A DNA stretch of 64,000 nucleotides from Carettochelys insculpta (Eukaryota; Chordata; Testudines; Carettochelyidae). The stretch covers positions 10,836,001 to 10,900,000 of the forward strand of contig NC_134152.1 in assembly GCF_033958435.1 (NCBI RefSeq), read 5' to 3'. Made by a program: the position numbers and the translations under genes. Below, in pieces: positions 22,409-34,229 of this stretch. The notes under the pieces are model-generated. The model worked only from the letters and a program-made list of their open reading frames with translations, was not told the origin of the DNA and did no database searches. Within the stretch, counting starts at the first letter, position 1. Each line of letters begins with the position of its first letter.

Positions 22409-23035
22409 GGGTAGATCTACACAGCAATGTTGTTTTGAAATAACTCACCTATCATCCACACAGTGTAACCACTATTTTGAAATATTTTTGAAATAGTTGT
22501 TGACTTATTTCAAAATTGGTAAACCTCATTCTACAAAAAATAGTGTCTATTTAGAAATAGTTATTTCAAAATGCTTGCTGTTAAGACAGGGAAGAGAACC
22601 TATTTCGAAATAAACCATAATACATTCAGTGGCCCTATTTCTAAATAGTCTCTATGGGCTCATCTACAGAAGCCCTCTCCTTTCAAAGGGTGCATGTAAA
22701 TGAGCCCAGTTAGTGAACAGCAATGAGGTGCTGGTTTGCATATGCAGCATCTCATTAGCATAATTTTCACTGCATGAACTTCAAAGTCACTAACTTCAAA
22801 GTGGCAGCAAGCAGTGTAGCTGTGGACACTTCAAAGTACCCACACAACTTCTAAGTTCCCTTACTCCCAAATCATGCAGACAAGCCCTATGTGTGTAGGT
22901 GCTGTATTGCCAAATAGCTAAGTGCTATTTAAAATGCATTTTTGTGTGCAGCAGCATTATTTTGAAATAAGCAGTTCTTGAATAGATCTTTTGGAATAGC
23001 TTATTGTGAAATAAAGCTGCTGTGTAGCCTTACCC
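22409..23035. mobile_element. Harbinger-type MITE hosting a second MITE
   Basis: The ends are GGGTAGATCTACACAGC and, inverted, GGGTAAGGCTACACAGC, flanked on both sides by TAA (22,406-22,408 and 23,036-23,038). The interior carries many TATTTCAAAATA-like inverted blocks. It is interrupted at 22,656-22,887 by another element. Confidence 0.82.
22656..22887. mobile_element. Harbinger-type MITE nested in the preceding one
   Basis: 232 bp with ends GGGCTCATCTACAG and, inverted, GGGCTTGTCTGCA, flanked by TAT on both sides (22,653-22,655 and 22,888-22,890). Fits a 3-bp duplication inside the older element. Confidence 0.78.
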
Positions 23036-23038
23036 TAA

Positions 23039-23593
23039 TACGCAATAGGCTTGCCCTATCCCCACTGGTTCAGTGTGGCCTGAGAAATTGCTTGTATGGC
23101 AGGTCACAGTGCACTACACAATTGACAGTGTGCAGCAGAAAAGTATCATTAGTTCATGACAGGTTAGTGTGCTGGAGATTCATACCCCATTTGCCATGCA
23201 CTCTAGCATGGTATAGACAAGCCTCAAATGTTCTTTTGGTAGGTGGAGCCACCTGGCACTGTGTTCTTAGGACTCATGTGGCATTAATGTTTGCCAGGTT
23301 TTGACAATGTGGTCTCATCAGTTTCAGAGATGTTACATTTTTTTTAACTTTTCTTATAATAAAAAAACTCTATTTGAACATGGGCTGCCACAACCATGTT
23401 TACACAGTTATTTGTAGTGAAGTCCAAGACACTGTCTACTTCAAACAAGTCCTAGCCATGAGGTGAGGTAAATACTTGACTTGAACCTTTACTGACAAAT
23501 TAACTACATGCTGATGGAAACTTCTGTAGATTAAAATTCTTTTTTATATTTTATTAGTTCCCCCAGTATTTATGTTATGTTCTCACACCCTAA
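23039..23593. other. Unique DNA, nothing recognised
   Basis: No feature identified. Confidence 0.45.
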
Positions 23594-24029
23594 GGCTACG
23601 TCTACACGAGCCCCAAACTTCGAAATGGCCACGCAAATGGCCATTTCGAAGTTTACTAATGAAGCACTGAAATGCATATTCAGCGCTTCATTAGCATGTG
23701 GGCGGCCGCGGCACTTCGAAATTGACGTGCCTCATCGCCGCGCATCTCGTCCCAACGGGGCTCCTTTTCGAAAGGACCCCGCTTACTTCAAAGTCCCCTT
23801 ATTCCCATAAGCAGATGGGAATAAGGGGACTTCGAAGTAGGTGGGATCCTTTCGAAAAGGAGCCCCATCTGGACGAGACGCGCGGCGGCGAGGCGCGTCA
23901 ATTTCAAAGTGCCGCGGCCGCCCGCATGCTAATGAAGCGCTGAATATGCATTTCAGTGCTTCATTAGTAAACTTCAAAATGGCCATTTGTGTGGCCATTT
24001 CGAAGTTTGGGGCTCATGTAGACACGGCC
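23594..24029. mobile_element. Long palindromic Harbinger-type MITE, 436 bp
   Basis: Same family as 3,383-3,748, with an extra central stretch. The halves are near-perfect reverse complements of about 215 bp around a short centre near 23,812. The ends are GGCTACGTCTACACG and, inverted, GGCCGTGTCTACATG. Flanks are TAA and TTA (2 of 3). Confidence 0.87.
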
Positions 24030-25255
24030 TTACACATCTTGGGTCCAGGGCTGGAAGGAGAAGTATAAAACTAGTAGGCAAGAGACTCCTTTCTGAATTT
24101 CTAGTCTGACAAGAAGTATTGAAGACATCAGTCTTGAGAGCTCCTGTTCTCTCCAGCTTCCCAGCCTAATCTTGTAGACGAGCAAGTTAGAATACTTCAG
24201 ATATGGTCTGAATAACCATCTAGAAAACAATTTGACCTGAAACACCAGAATTTTCTAATATATTTTCCAATTAGATTCAGACAGGTTGTTACATTTTGTA
24301 ATTCTGACCTGGAATTGGGACTGGGTAAACAAAATCAGTTGCTCACTAGCACGGCAATCAGTTGAAAATTTTACAGGCCTGCCATCTCCCAACCCTGAGT
24401 CTTCAGTTTGTGCATCTAGTGATAATCACCTGCTTGAAACACTAGACAAAGGGCACTTCAGGGTCGAAAAGCAACACTCCCACCTCTACTTTGACCTTCA
24501 GCAACACCTTCGCTGGAGGAGGGTCACAACATAGTTTCACTAACTATGGGAATGGGAGAGACTATCCAGACTGTGCTCTTGCAAACCGGAGAGCAGTAGG
24601 AGAGAGTCTGGCATATGGCTCATGGCAAGTTCAGTGAAGCAATTTAGGCCTTGTGTCGTCTTCGTCAGTTCTAAGGACAAACCAAAGCCGCAGAAGAAAA
24701 TCCTTCCAGCCACTGACTCTGAGTCAAAGACTTCTTTCCCTTTCTCTATTCTGCCAACGGCTGATTATCCCCTTTTGCAGTTAGCTCTGTGATAAATGCA
24801 GCTATATTGTAAGAAGCACACATCCCCTGCTGAGGTCCGTGCAATTGACAGCTTCTGCTTCACTAGAAATCCTGCCAAAGGTCAGCTTCAGGCATGGAAG
24901 AAACCAGCTTCCCTGCCAGTGATTTGTAAGAGAAGCATGGAAGTGTTACTGAGGCAACAGGCACAAATCAAGCAGAACTGTACTTTCCAAACTGAGATTC
25001 AAAGCTTCCATATCCTCCTTCCCCAACCCTACATACCCCAAAAACACAAGGTTCTGTTCTGAACGGTGTGACTGGCACTTAATGATATCTATTTGTTATG
25101 AACCTTTGAACATTTCCCCTGCCTTAGGCTCCCTGGGACTATTCTGTCTGCAACAGACCACATACCAAAGCCCTGGGCCATTTCAGAGATGAAGCATTCC
25201 TTAACAAATAAAAAAAACAACCATCTAAATGGTGGCATTGTCCCAAATGCTTCAG
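24030..25255. other. Unique DNA, nothing recognised
   Basis: About 1.2 kb with short frames only. No domain or repeat family recognised. Confidence 0.5.
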
Positions 25256-25540
25256 GGTTTGTCTACACAGCAGATGTTTCCAGTTACATTAATATTATTA
25301 TACTGGTATAATTAAACCATGACAATTATATTGCTATGACTCTTCCATCGAGAAACTTATTCAGAAGTCACAGTGGCTTTAGCCAGATTATTTTAAATAA
25401 TTTCTAAAGTGATTCAAACTAAACCAGAAAAAGGCATTTATAGCAGAATAAGTTTTCACACCAGTAGTTATACCAGTATTGTACTCAAAATTAACACTCT
25501 ACTTTACCCCAGGATTATCTTTTCAATGTAGCCAAGCTCT
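25256..25540. mobile_element. Probable Harbinger-type MITE
   Basis: The left end GGGTTTGTCTACACAGC faces an inverted right end GCTTGGCTACATTGAA. The interior is AT-rich with some inverted blocks (ATACTGGTATAA / TTATACCAGTAT). The flanking duplication is unclear. Confidence 0.5.
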
Positions 25541-25545
25541 AAGTA

Positions 25546-25872
25546 CGTGGTCAGCAACCTTTCAAAAGAGTGCCAAAATTTGATCTTTTGATCTCTATGT
25601 TCACTCCAAATGCCAGTGATACTTTTTAAAAGTCACCAATAGTCCAACTTACAACAGCTTCGTTAATAAATAGATTAAGATGCAGAGTTTGACCGTTTAG
25701 GTGGTGGGTGATAGCATTAGCTGGTCTGTTGTTAATCCACAGGCGGCATGGCTTTCAGCAGAGTCCCAGCTGCATGGGGGAGGAGGAGCAAGGCTGAGCT
25801 CCTGCCTTGCATGATGATGAAAATCAGCTTACATGCCACTCTGCACATGTGCTGGGGGTTGCTGACCCCAGC
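25546..25872. mobile_element. hAT-type MITE, copy B
   Basis: Ends GGTCAGCAACC and, inverted, GGGGTCAGCAACCCC. The body aligns with 4,140-4,459 in the same orientation and with 55,900-56,596 in reverse. Useful as an uninterrupted relative of the split copy at 55.9 kb. Confidence 0.72.
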
Positions 25873-26589
25873 TGGATCTGCACTTGCTGTGGAAGATAGA
25901 ACATTTAGTTTCGATTTTCCAGGGTGCCGTTTCATGCATGGGTGAAACGGTACATTCCAGGGTCAATGTCAATGGGACTAGTGCACCCATCAGCATTCTG
26001 CAGTGAGGACAAGGACAAATATCAATGGTGATTTTTGGTATACGATTGGTGTACCTAAAATTGGGTAGCTGCTGTCGATGTTCAACATAAGTGTAGACCC
26101 AACCCCCTGCTCTAAATATATGCATGCTCAAGACCCAAGGTCAGTATTCTTCAGGGCTGATGCGATTGATCACCAAATATTCAAAACAAAACCCAAAAAT
26201 GGCATTTGAGTCTCCAGAGAACAAGTGAGAAGGCCCTTCACATCTCTCCAACTAGTACTTCCTGACCCTGCACTTTATAAAACATTTGGCCTGTCTAGTA
26301 AATGTGAACCTTTTTCAGGCTAAGTTAGTCTTCCAAGTCAAAATCACTTTATCAGGAAGATGCAGGGCAGAAATATGGTTTTTAAAATGGAAGTTAGTTG
26401 TAGCCTTATTTTGATGCATACATCCAATAAATTCTTATACACACCACTACTGTATTGTCATAAAAATCTGCCTACATAGTAAGCTAAATGTTATCTCATT
26501 TTGACATATGGAATCCCAGTCAACAAGGTATTTCCCAGATGATGTTAGAAATATGTCTTATCAAACATGGTCTTTCAGCTCTTCACAAA
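25873..26589. other. Unique DNA, nothing recognised
   Basis: No feature identified. Confidence 0.45.
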
Positions 26590-26904
26590 GGCTGTGTCTA
26601 GACTAGCACCTCACCTCTCTTTCAAAAGGGCGATGCTAATAAGACACTTTGGGATATGCTAATAAGGAGCTGCAATGAATATGCCACACCTCATTAGCAT
26701 AATGGTGGCCGTGGCACTTTGAAAGTGCCGCTTTCAATCACGTGTGGCTCATCTACATGTGGTCTTTTTCGAAAGGACCCTGCACACATCAATATCCCCT
26801 TCTTCCTATTTGGTTATATATTCATGACTGCCCCCATTGGCATATCCTGAAGTGTCTCATTAGCATCCCCCTTTCAAAAGGGGGGTGCTAGTGTAGCCAT
26901 TGCC
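26590..26904. mobile_element. Harbinger-type MITE
   Basis: Ends GGCTGTGTCTAGACTAGCACC and, inverted, GGCAATGGCTACACTAGCACC. AAA flanks both sides. The arms contain CTCATTAGCAT and TTTCGAAAGGA, as in the palindrome at 26,976. Confidence 0.75.
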
Positions 26905-26975
26905 AAACTTTTTTATTCAAGTTGCCTATGCTTAGTACTCAGCTTTCCAGGATAGCTAAGTCAGGAAAGCTCAGT

Positions 26976-27413
26976 GGCTGGGTCTACACATGCCCCTTCC
27001 TTCCGAAAGGGGCATGTTAATGAGCAGGTTTGAAATATGCTAATGAGTTGCTGCAATGAATATGCAGCGCCTCATTAGCATAATGGCAGCCGCGGCAATT
27101 CGAAAGTGCGGCTTTTCAAATCACGCGCCGCCCATGGAGATGGGACCTTCCGAAAGGACCCCCCCCAGTTTTTGAAAGCCCTTCTTCCTATCTGGTGATC
27201 GGAAGAAGGGCTTTTGAAAGCTGGGAGGGGTCCTTTCGGAAGGTCCCATCTCCACGGGCAGCGTGCGATTCAAAAATCCGCACTTTCGAATCACCGCGGC
27301 CGCCATTATGCTAATGAGGCACTGCATAGTCATTGCAGTGCCTCATTAGCATATTTCAAACCTGCTCATTAACATGCCCCTTTCGAAAGGAAGGGGCATG
27401 TGTAGACCCAGCC
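26976..27413. mobile_element. Long palindromic Harbinger-type MITE, 438 bp
   Basis: Near-perfect inverted halves of about 215 bp, centre near 27,195. Ends GGCTGGGTCTACACATGCCCC and its inverse. AGT flanks both sides (26,973-26,975 and 27,414-27,416), a clean 3-bp duplication. Each arm also holds a smaller inner hairpin. Confidence 0.9.
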
Positions 27414-27515
27414 AGTATCATGTCTGCGTAACCAAATTCATGTTCAGTTCTTTTGTTGGGTAATATTTTTATTTCTGCCAATTTACATGAAGCATCTATC
27501 ACTAGCTAGTATTAG

Positions 27516-27689
27516 CAATGAAGGGTCCTGTAGCACCTTATAGACTAACAGAAAAGTTTTGAGCATGAGCTTTTGTGAGCACACGTGCTCACGAAAGCTC
27601 ATGCTCAAAACTTTTCTGTTAGTCTATAACGTGCCACAGGACCCTTCATTGCTGTTACAGATCCAGACTAATACGGCTACTGCTCCGAT
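27516..27689. mobile_element. Back-to-back Penelope-like tail insertion with 15-bp duplication
   Basis: Two copies of a Penelope-like 3' end face away from a central CACGTG. The shared arms contain AGCACCTTATAGACTAACAG and its inverse. The right arm continues farther, to CAGACTAATACGGCTAC. A perfect 15-bp direct repeat ACTAGCTAGTATTAG flanks the unit (27,501-27,515 and 27,690-27,704). This is a complete insertion made only of an inverted pair of tails. Confidence 0.85.
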
Positions 27690-27704
27690 ACTAGCTAGTA
27701 TTAG

Positions 27705-29850
27705 TGCAGCATAGAATGCTTATTAATTCTGCATTATCTCAGATTCTTGAACAGAGGAACCAGGGGAAAAAAGTAAGATAAATTGCAATGTAATTGCAAG
27801 ATTCATTTTCTGTGGTATAGATATATTTGTCACCTTCTCTGCCTAAGTGCATCATCCCAGTCAGAGATTGGTTGAGAGAAGCCCCAAGTAACATAATCAG
27901 AGAGACGTGTACAGGCCCATATGGAGGCATTTCTGTGAGGGTGGGGTGCTTTTTTGTAAATGTGGACTACATTTTTTTAAATATAAAAGAGTTCAAAATA
28001 TGCAATGCGTGTGCAAAAGAGGTTAATGAAAAAATGAGTGGAAACAGTAACTGGTAAAATTATTTTGTTATAACATACCAAAAAATTTATACAGTAATAA
28101 AGGTTGAATAGAATAACCTTATGAGATCTTGCTGTAATATTGCAAGTGAAAAACAATATTCCCTCTTCCCTCTCACCTTCTTGTTGCTAGTGGCCAAGGG
28201 CTTGCTGGGAAATGTGGTGCCTTCCCTGCTACAGGGACATGTCTCTAGGCAAGGAGCTGCAGGAGGAACTACAGCTCCCCAGGTGACTTTGGTTACCTCA
28301 CCATGCCCTGCAGACTCCTCCTGTATAGTGGAGCAGGGAGGAAGGGAGAAAAACTTGACATGTGGCTGGAGTATGCATTTGGTCCCTTCATACCCTGCCT
28401 GCGTATGGGCCTGACGTAGTTTAGTGCTGAATAATATGAACGATAATTAAACATTCTTCTGTTCCTGGCTCTAACGCATGCTTTCTTTAAAATCCTGGGC
28501 AAGTCACGAGAATGTCCAGTCTCAGGTTCCTCATCTGAAAAGAAGAAGAAGAATAGCTTTCCTGTCTCATCATACAGACACTAGGAATATTTATCTAACA
28601 TATGGGGGCATTTTTTGACATGAACAAATGTAAATTAATCAAACTTAACCAGTGTTGAGATACCAGTAGAAAAGGAGACTGTTTCTAGCATGCACAGGAA
28701 CATGAGTAGTGGAGGGGAGAGAAACCTGAGAAGGTCACTAGGCTGATATGTATAAGCAACCCACAGTTTGGAAGCTTACCTGTGCTTGTTTGAACCTGTG
28801 TAACCCTCTGCAAAGGTGTGATGGGACTCTCGAGAGGATATGCCTCTTTCACAACAACCAAGGATCAGCACACATCTCACCATCTTCTGCTCCAAGCACA
28901 AGGAGAACCTCTGAGCTGGAGGACTCATAGAGGCAGTGCCTATGACAGCAGAAGGGCGATGAAGGCTAGTCTGACTCACATACTCAGATTTAAGCATCTA
29001 ACTACCATACCTTTGAGGGTGTGAGCCTCTGACTGTACCTGTTGAACAGATGCTCTTCTCCTCTTCTGATAGTATCATGTCCTACAAAGATCTAAATCCT
29101 TCAGGCACTATGCTAAGGTATACTCTGGGATTCCTTCCTCAGGGCAGCTAATTACAGAGACAGTAATCTAGTCCTTAATTTGTGTTCCTACTGCATTGTA
29201 CTTCAGAAATTCCCAGCAAAAATCTAACTGTAGAGAGAAACACTACTCTTTAGTCAGGCACTTGCTTCATGGTGCTTTGGTATTGTTTGTATCATAAATT
29301 GCATGCTAATGACCTAATTCATAAACCGTTGACATTTTTTATGAGTCCTTAACATTCAAAAATGAAAAATTTTTTGCTCAAAATAATTTGCATTGCAAAA
29401 TTCAATAATTTAGTTTCTCATATTCATTAATGCTTAAGCTCACAACACATAACTTATCCCATCCTAACTACACTCCTCAGCACACTGAAAAAAATAAGAG
29501 ACACCGTAGTCTCCGTTAAATGTTTCTACTTGCAGCTAACTCTTTATCTGCACTGATTGAGTATATTTGTGGGTAGAAGAAATCCAGCTACACAACAAGT
29601 GTGACAGATGGACCATCCAATAGCTGTTTCACAACAGCTTTCAGCCTCATGATGTTCCCTCACCCCACAGCAGCCACCCCATAGCATTAACTACCACAAA
29701 ATGGGTGACCATGCAAAGTAATGAGAGCAGATGCCAACATCTTCCAGCACTTTGCTCAGTCTCATTATATTAGAAAAGGATCCACATTTCGGTGACAATG
29801 AATTCCTGCTCTTTTCACCAAATAAAACTGATTCTCAAAAATAGTAAATA
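27705..29850. other. Unique DNA, nothing recognised
   Basis: About 2.1 kb. Short frames only. A small GAA tract lies near 28,539. Confidence 0.5.
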
Positions 29851-30092
29851 ATTCATAGATTCCAAGACCAGAAGGGATTGTTACGATCATCTGGTTTGAC
29901 CTCCTGTATAATCCCAGCTATAGATTTTTTCCTAAATAATTCCTAGGGCATGTATTTGAGTAGAATGGGTGTTAAAATAGACAGTGATGGCGAATCCACC
30001 ACAGCTCTTACTAAATTGTTCCAAAGGATTAATTACTGTTGCTGGTTAAAGTATATGGTATGCCTTATTTCAGTCTAAGTTTATCTAGCAAC
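29851..30092 (-). mobile_element. Ancient CR1 3' fragment
   Basis: In plus reading it starts with TCATAGATTCCAAGACCAGAAGGG, the reversed 3' end of a CR1. It continues with GATGGCGAATCCACCACAGC and TAAATTGTTCC, as in reversed CR1 ORF2 C-terminal sequence. Strongly diverged. Confidence 0.7.
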
Positions 30093-30099
30093 AAGAACA

Positions 30100-30285
30100 C
30101 TTTACTCCTCTATGACCTTTTTCATCCAAGATCTCAAGGCATTTTACAATGGAGGCAAGTATCATTATTCCCATGCTACAGATGATGAAACTAAGAGAAT
30201 TGTCCAAGGTCACTAAGCAGGATGGCAGCAGAGTTGTGAATAGAACACAGAGTCGCCATCTGGCCATTGGATCACCTTAATACTT
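30100..30285 (+). mobile_element. MIR-like core SINE fragment
   Basis: Contains TTATTCCCATGCTACAGATGATGAAACT followed by GAATTGTCCAAGGTCACTAAGCAG, close to the MIR core (cf. TTACAGATGAGGAAACTGAGG and CCCAAGGTCACACAGC). An old amniote-wide family. Confidence 0.7.
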
Positions 30286-31014
30286 TAAGGTGGTCTAGGG
30301 TATTATCAACATGAAATTATTACCCCCTACATAATTAAGGGTCTCTTTCCACAAGAGAACTTTGTGTGGTGGCTGTGGAGGAAGAGAAGAAGAGTGAAAG
30401 AGTAACAGAATTATGAATCTAGAAGTAGGTGATAAGAAAATATGTAATTAGAAATACCTTCCCACACTGCTTCACACCAGGAGGTCTCCTTGCACTGGTA
30501 TTTCCTGGTGGAAGGCCAATGAGTAGAACTAAAGCCAGCACCTCTGGAGCTTCATGCATGAGATTCTATTGCTTGAACTAAAAAACATCTGAAGCTCAGC
30601 TAAGGCTGTGGAAGAGACTCTTTCTTTCTCTTTGTAAGTGGTCTAAGTGCCCCTTCTTAGGACAGTGACCCACACCAAGTAGGTGTATGGGTGACCTTGG
30701 CTGGTAGCACAGAACCTGGATTGCCCTGTTATGGCACATTCAGATACACACATGGGCTGAATTTCTGAAGGAGTCTCAACCAGGCCACCACATTTTTGGA
30801 TACAGCTTATGGTGCCACTGATTTCAGTGCCCAAGTGGACTTCGCTCAAGATTTGTAGAACCAAGTTGAGTAGAGATTAATTGCCTCATTTCTCTGTGCA
30901 AACCATGCTGTCATATGAAAACTGTGTGTGCTAATTATAGTATGCACAAAGCTGCATGTGCTAATGGCGTCCGTTTTACCAAACTGACCATAGGTATCTG
31001 ATATGTTTCGTTTA
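30286..31014. other. Unique DNA, nothing recognised
   Basis: No feature identified. Confidence 0.45.
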
Positions 31015-31334
31015 GGCTATATCTACTCGAGACAGTTCTTTGTTGACAAAACTTAGAGAGCTTCTACACAGTTTCTGTAAACAAAAAAGCTGTGTAGATG
31101 CTCCATGGGGCTCTCTGTCAAACGGACAGGGCTTTCAGTTCAGCGAGCAGCCCTGTTTGCTGAGCTTCCAGTTCTCACTCAAGAGTAACCAGACAGTCTG
31201 GCTGCTCTGTTAACAGAGCAGATTGCTCTTTTGGTCTGTTTTTGTGTGTTGAAGTGATCTGTTGACAAGTTTTGCCTCAAGATCTCTTCTGACTGTACCT
31301 TTTGTCAACAGATCACTGTAGTGTAAACCTAGCC
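31015..31334. mobile_element. Harbinger-type MITE, 320 bp
   Basis: Ends GGCTATATCTACTC and, inverted, GGCTAGGTTTACAC. TTA flanks both sides (31,012-31,014 and 31,335-31,337). Inner inverted blocks include CTGTTGACAA and AGCAGATTGCTCT. Confidence 0.78.
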
Positions 31335-31337
31335 TTA

Positions 31338-32091
31338 GTGTTTGTAGCTCATGTCAAAACTGAGCTGAATGGAAGGTGACTGGGAAATGGCATCTCCCGT
31401 GTGAAAAGCATAAAGCAAAGAAAATTTGGGGCATGTCACAATTCAGGAAGTGCTCTGAAAAATCCTGCCCTTCTAGTATCATGCTGTCACTTTTACTTTC
31501 ATTCAACGGTATTTGACTTTTTGAACTTCACTCACCATATCAGTGGCTTTAGAACTGCAGCAGCCATTGCAGTTGACAATTGATAAAAAAGCTGCTACGG
31601 TATGACTGCAGAAATTCCTGCATGAGGTCAGTTGCTAAGCAGACCCAAAGGGTTGTTCCATAATTAATATAATGGTAAAGGCTTCAGGAACAACTGAACC
31701 ATGGACTGTTCAATTTTAAAGGTCAGCTGAAATGCTACTTTATCATAAAATAAATCAATACTAAAAATGTTCAACTGCAGAATGATTATGAGAAAACATG
31801 GCTCTTTAAATGGCACAATTCCTGTGTATGTACCAGAGTGTGTCACTTCTTTCTTTACTTAACTGGCCAGCCCAGAATGAGAGTTCCAGTCCAGCTAAAG
31901 AAAGGCAGATGTCCTTGCAGGCATGCAAAGTGGTGCTGGCTCTACAGAAATGCAGTACATGAACTGTATTCAGTTTTGGCAAGGAGTCACTATCTGCAAG
32001 ATGAGGACAGAACCTGAACTGTAGTTGGGAGTATATCATTTTTAAACCACTATTCTGGTTGCTGTGACATAGGATACAAAGTTTTCAGGGT
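31338..32091. other. Unique DNA, nothing recognised
   Basis: No feature identified. Confidence 0.45.
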
Positions 32092-32478
32092 GGTCACGCC
32101 TACACTAGCAAGTCCTTTTGGAAAATCAGGCCCTCTTCCTAAAGAACAAGCAGAGCAGCCACACACAAAATGCTCTCTTTCAAATGCCTTTTGAAAGAAT
32201 GTGGCACTTCTTCTGGAGGCCCTCTTCCTCTCCCAAATGAGGAACAGCTCCTTTTTCCAAATGATTCTTTTGGAAAAAAAGTGTGTGGAGACACTCCGGG
32301 GGCCCTTTGTTCAAAAAAGTGGTCCTCATGGTGCTGGATTTTTTGATACCTGGCCTGTTCTTCTGAAAGAGTGGGGGTGGTATAGACACTCTCTTTCGAA
32401 AGAGAAGATTGCTCTTTTGTTCCACATTTCTGTGGGTAGACATGCTCTTTTGAAAGAGTTTGTAACATAGATGTGGCC
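32092..32478. mobile_element. Harbinger-type MITE, CTTTTGAAAGAG-rich
   Basis: Ends GGTCACGCCTACACTAGC and, inverted, GGCCACATCTATGTTAC. The interior has repeated TTTCAAA/CTTTTGAAAG blocks shared with the element at 32,578. A short related hairpin of about 90 bp (TTATTTCGAAATAAGC core) lies between the two at 32,482-32,573. Confidence 0.65.
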
Positions 32479-32577
32479 TTAGAGTGTAGCAATGTTATTT
32501 CGAAATAAGCTATTCTGGAAAATCTCTTCTAGAATAGTTTATTTTGAAAACAACACTGCGGTTTAGGCATACCCTCA

Positions 32578-33387
32578 GGCCATGTCTACACTAGCAAGTT
32601 CTTTCAGAAAATCAGTCCCTTTTTCGAAAGGACACTCACCACTTCTCCACATAAAATGTGCTCTTTCAATCCAAAATTAAAGAAACGCAGCTCTTCTTCC
32701 AGAAGCCATCTTCTGCTCCTGAATCAGGAAGAATGCCTGCTTTTGAAAGAGTCCTTTGAAAGAAAGTGTGTGTAGACGTACCATGGGCCTTTCTTTCACA
32801 GCTGAGACGCTGAGGCACCCTGGCCAGCACTAGTGGAGCTCTATGCTCCCTGTCTCTGGCCACCTTAAAGGTGCAGGGAACCACACACACCCCATGGCAT
32901 GAAGCTGAGAACATGCTGGCAGGGAGCACAGGAGCCCAGCAGCTGCACACCCTCCCCGCTGAAGTGACTACACGCACCATGGCGCACAGCAGCCTCCCCA
33001 TGATCCCCAGGAGTCCCTCACAGACCCCTCAGAGGGTTGCCAGGAGCCTACCCCAGCCACAAAGCAGAAGCCACCCTCCAGGACCAAGCCAGAGTTCCAA
33101 GGCCTCATCAGTGTCTGGAGAAAGGGGTGTTTCGGAAAAGCCCTTTAAGGAAGTGAATGGCCAATGCTCCCAGAAGGGCTGGCTGGCCATGCAACCCCAT
33201 CCAAGGTATTTCCTGACCCCTTCTTTTGAAGAGTGCCCAGCCCTGTGCGGCCACAGTCTTTCAAAAGAGTAGATTGAAAGTTTGATCAATTTTGGATGTG
33301 TGGGCCTGGTCTTTTGAAAGAAGATTTTCCAGAAGAGCTCTTCCAGAAAATATTCTTTCAAAAGTTGGCTTTAGTGTAGACTCAGCC
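32578..33387. mobile_element. Larger Harbinger-type derivative, 810 bp
   Basis: Ends GGCCATGTCTACACTAGC and, inverted, GGCTGAGTCTACACTAAAGCC. Flanks TCA and TTA (2 of 3). Between the repeat-rich ends lies about 430 bp of GC-richer DNA (about 32,800-33,230). It starts a plus-strand frame at 32,979 with a Ser/Pro-rich N-terminus, then a stop after about 98 codons. This could be the leftover 5' end of a transposon gene in an internally deleted copy. No domain supports that. Confidence 0.65.
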
Positions 33388-34229
33388 TTAGGTTATGTCT
33401 GTACTGTGAGCTAATATTGATTTTAAGTCATTTAGACCAATTTTTCCAAGTGCCTGTCTTCACTGTAAATTCCATTTGCTCGATTTATGATGCACTAAAA
33501 TCGACATAATATCAATATCAAAATATCGTAGTAACCTGACAGATATAGTGTTCAGTTCTAATTTACACTTCCAAATAAGGGGTAGTGAGGAAGCACCATG
33601 TCTTTAAATCAAATTCATTACCCTCCAGACATGTCCCATATATGCCCAACAATGCCCCCTAGTTCTCTGCTTTGGCTTCTACCATCTCTACTGCTCTCAA
33701 GTGCAGAGGAATTAGGCAACAAGGAGACTGTTTCAATTCAGCACCTGGAAGCCTGTGGCTGTAGGGTCATGAGAGGCTGAAAAATCTTTCTTTTTCTTTG
33801 CTAGTAGCACGGCTGTGGGGTCTCTGGTTCTGTGTATACCCCTGCTTTTTTTCTGCTCTACCTGGTACCAGCCACTGCCTCCCCGCATCATGTGACAGCA
33901 AGGCTGAGGGAAGGGGTCATGCTTGTCTGATAGGACAAGAAACTTCCTCTCAGCCATTTACATGTTGTCCCACACCCCACATCCCCTCTCTTCCCTTCCC
34001 AAGAGGTGCCACGCATTCTAGAACTTTCCCTTGCACACATCATGTGGCAGTTAGTCTGTGGGTGGGGGTCGTGCTTGGACAAGAAACTTCTTTTCAGCCA
34101 CTTTAAATTTTGTCCTGACCCCCACATCCCCTCCCCACAGAGGCGCCACACAGTCTGGAACTTTCCCACACCCAGCCACATTATGCAGCTTGACCCTGAA
34201 CCAATAAAAGGACATGCTGCTCAAGGTGC

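Noticed and set aside
33800..34200. Repeated ACAAGAAACTTC / CAGCCA blocks as exons of a gene family
   Set aside because: Short internal repeats inside the older Harbinger-type element, with no open frame shared between them.
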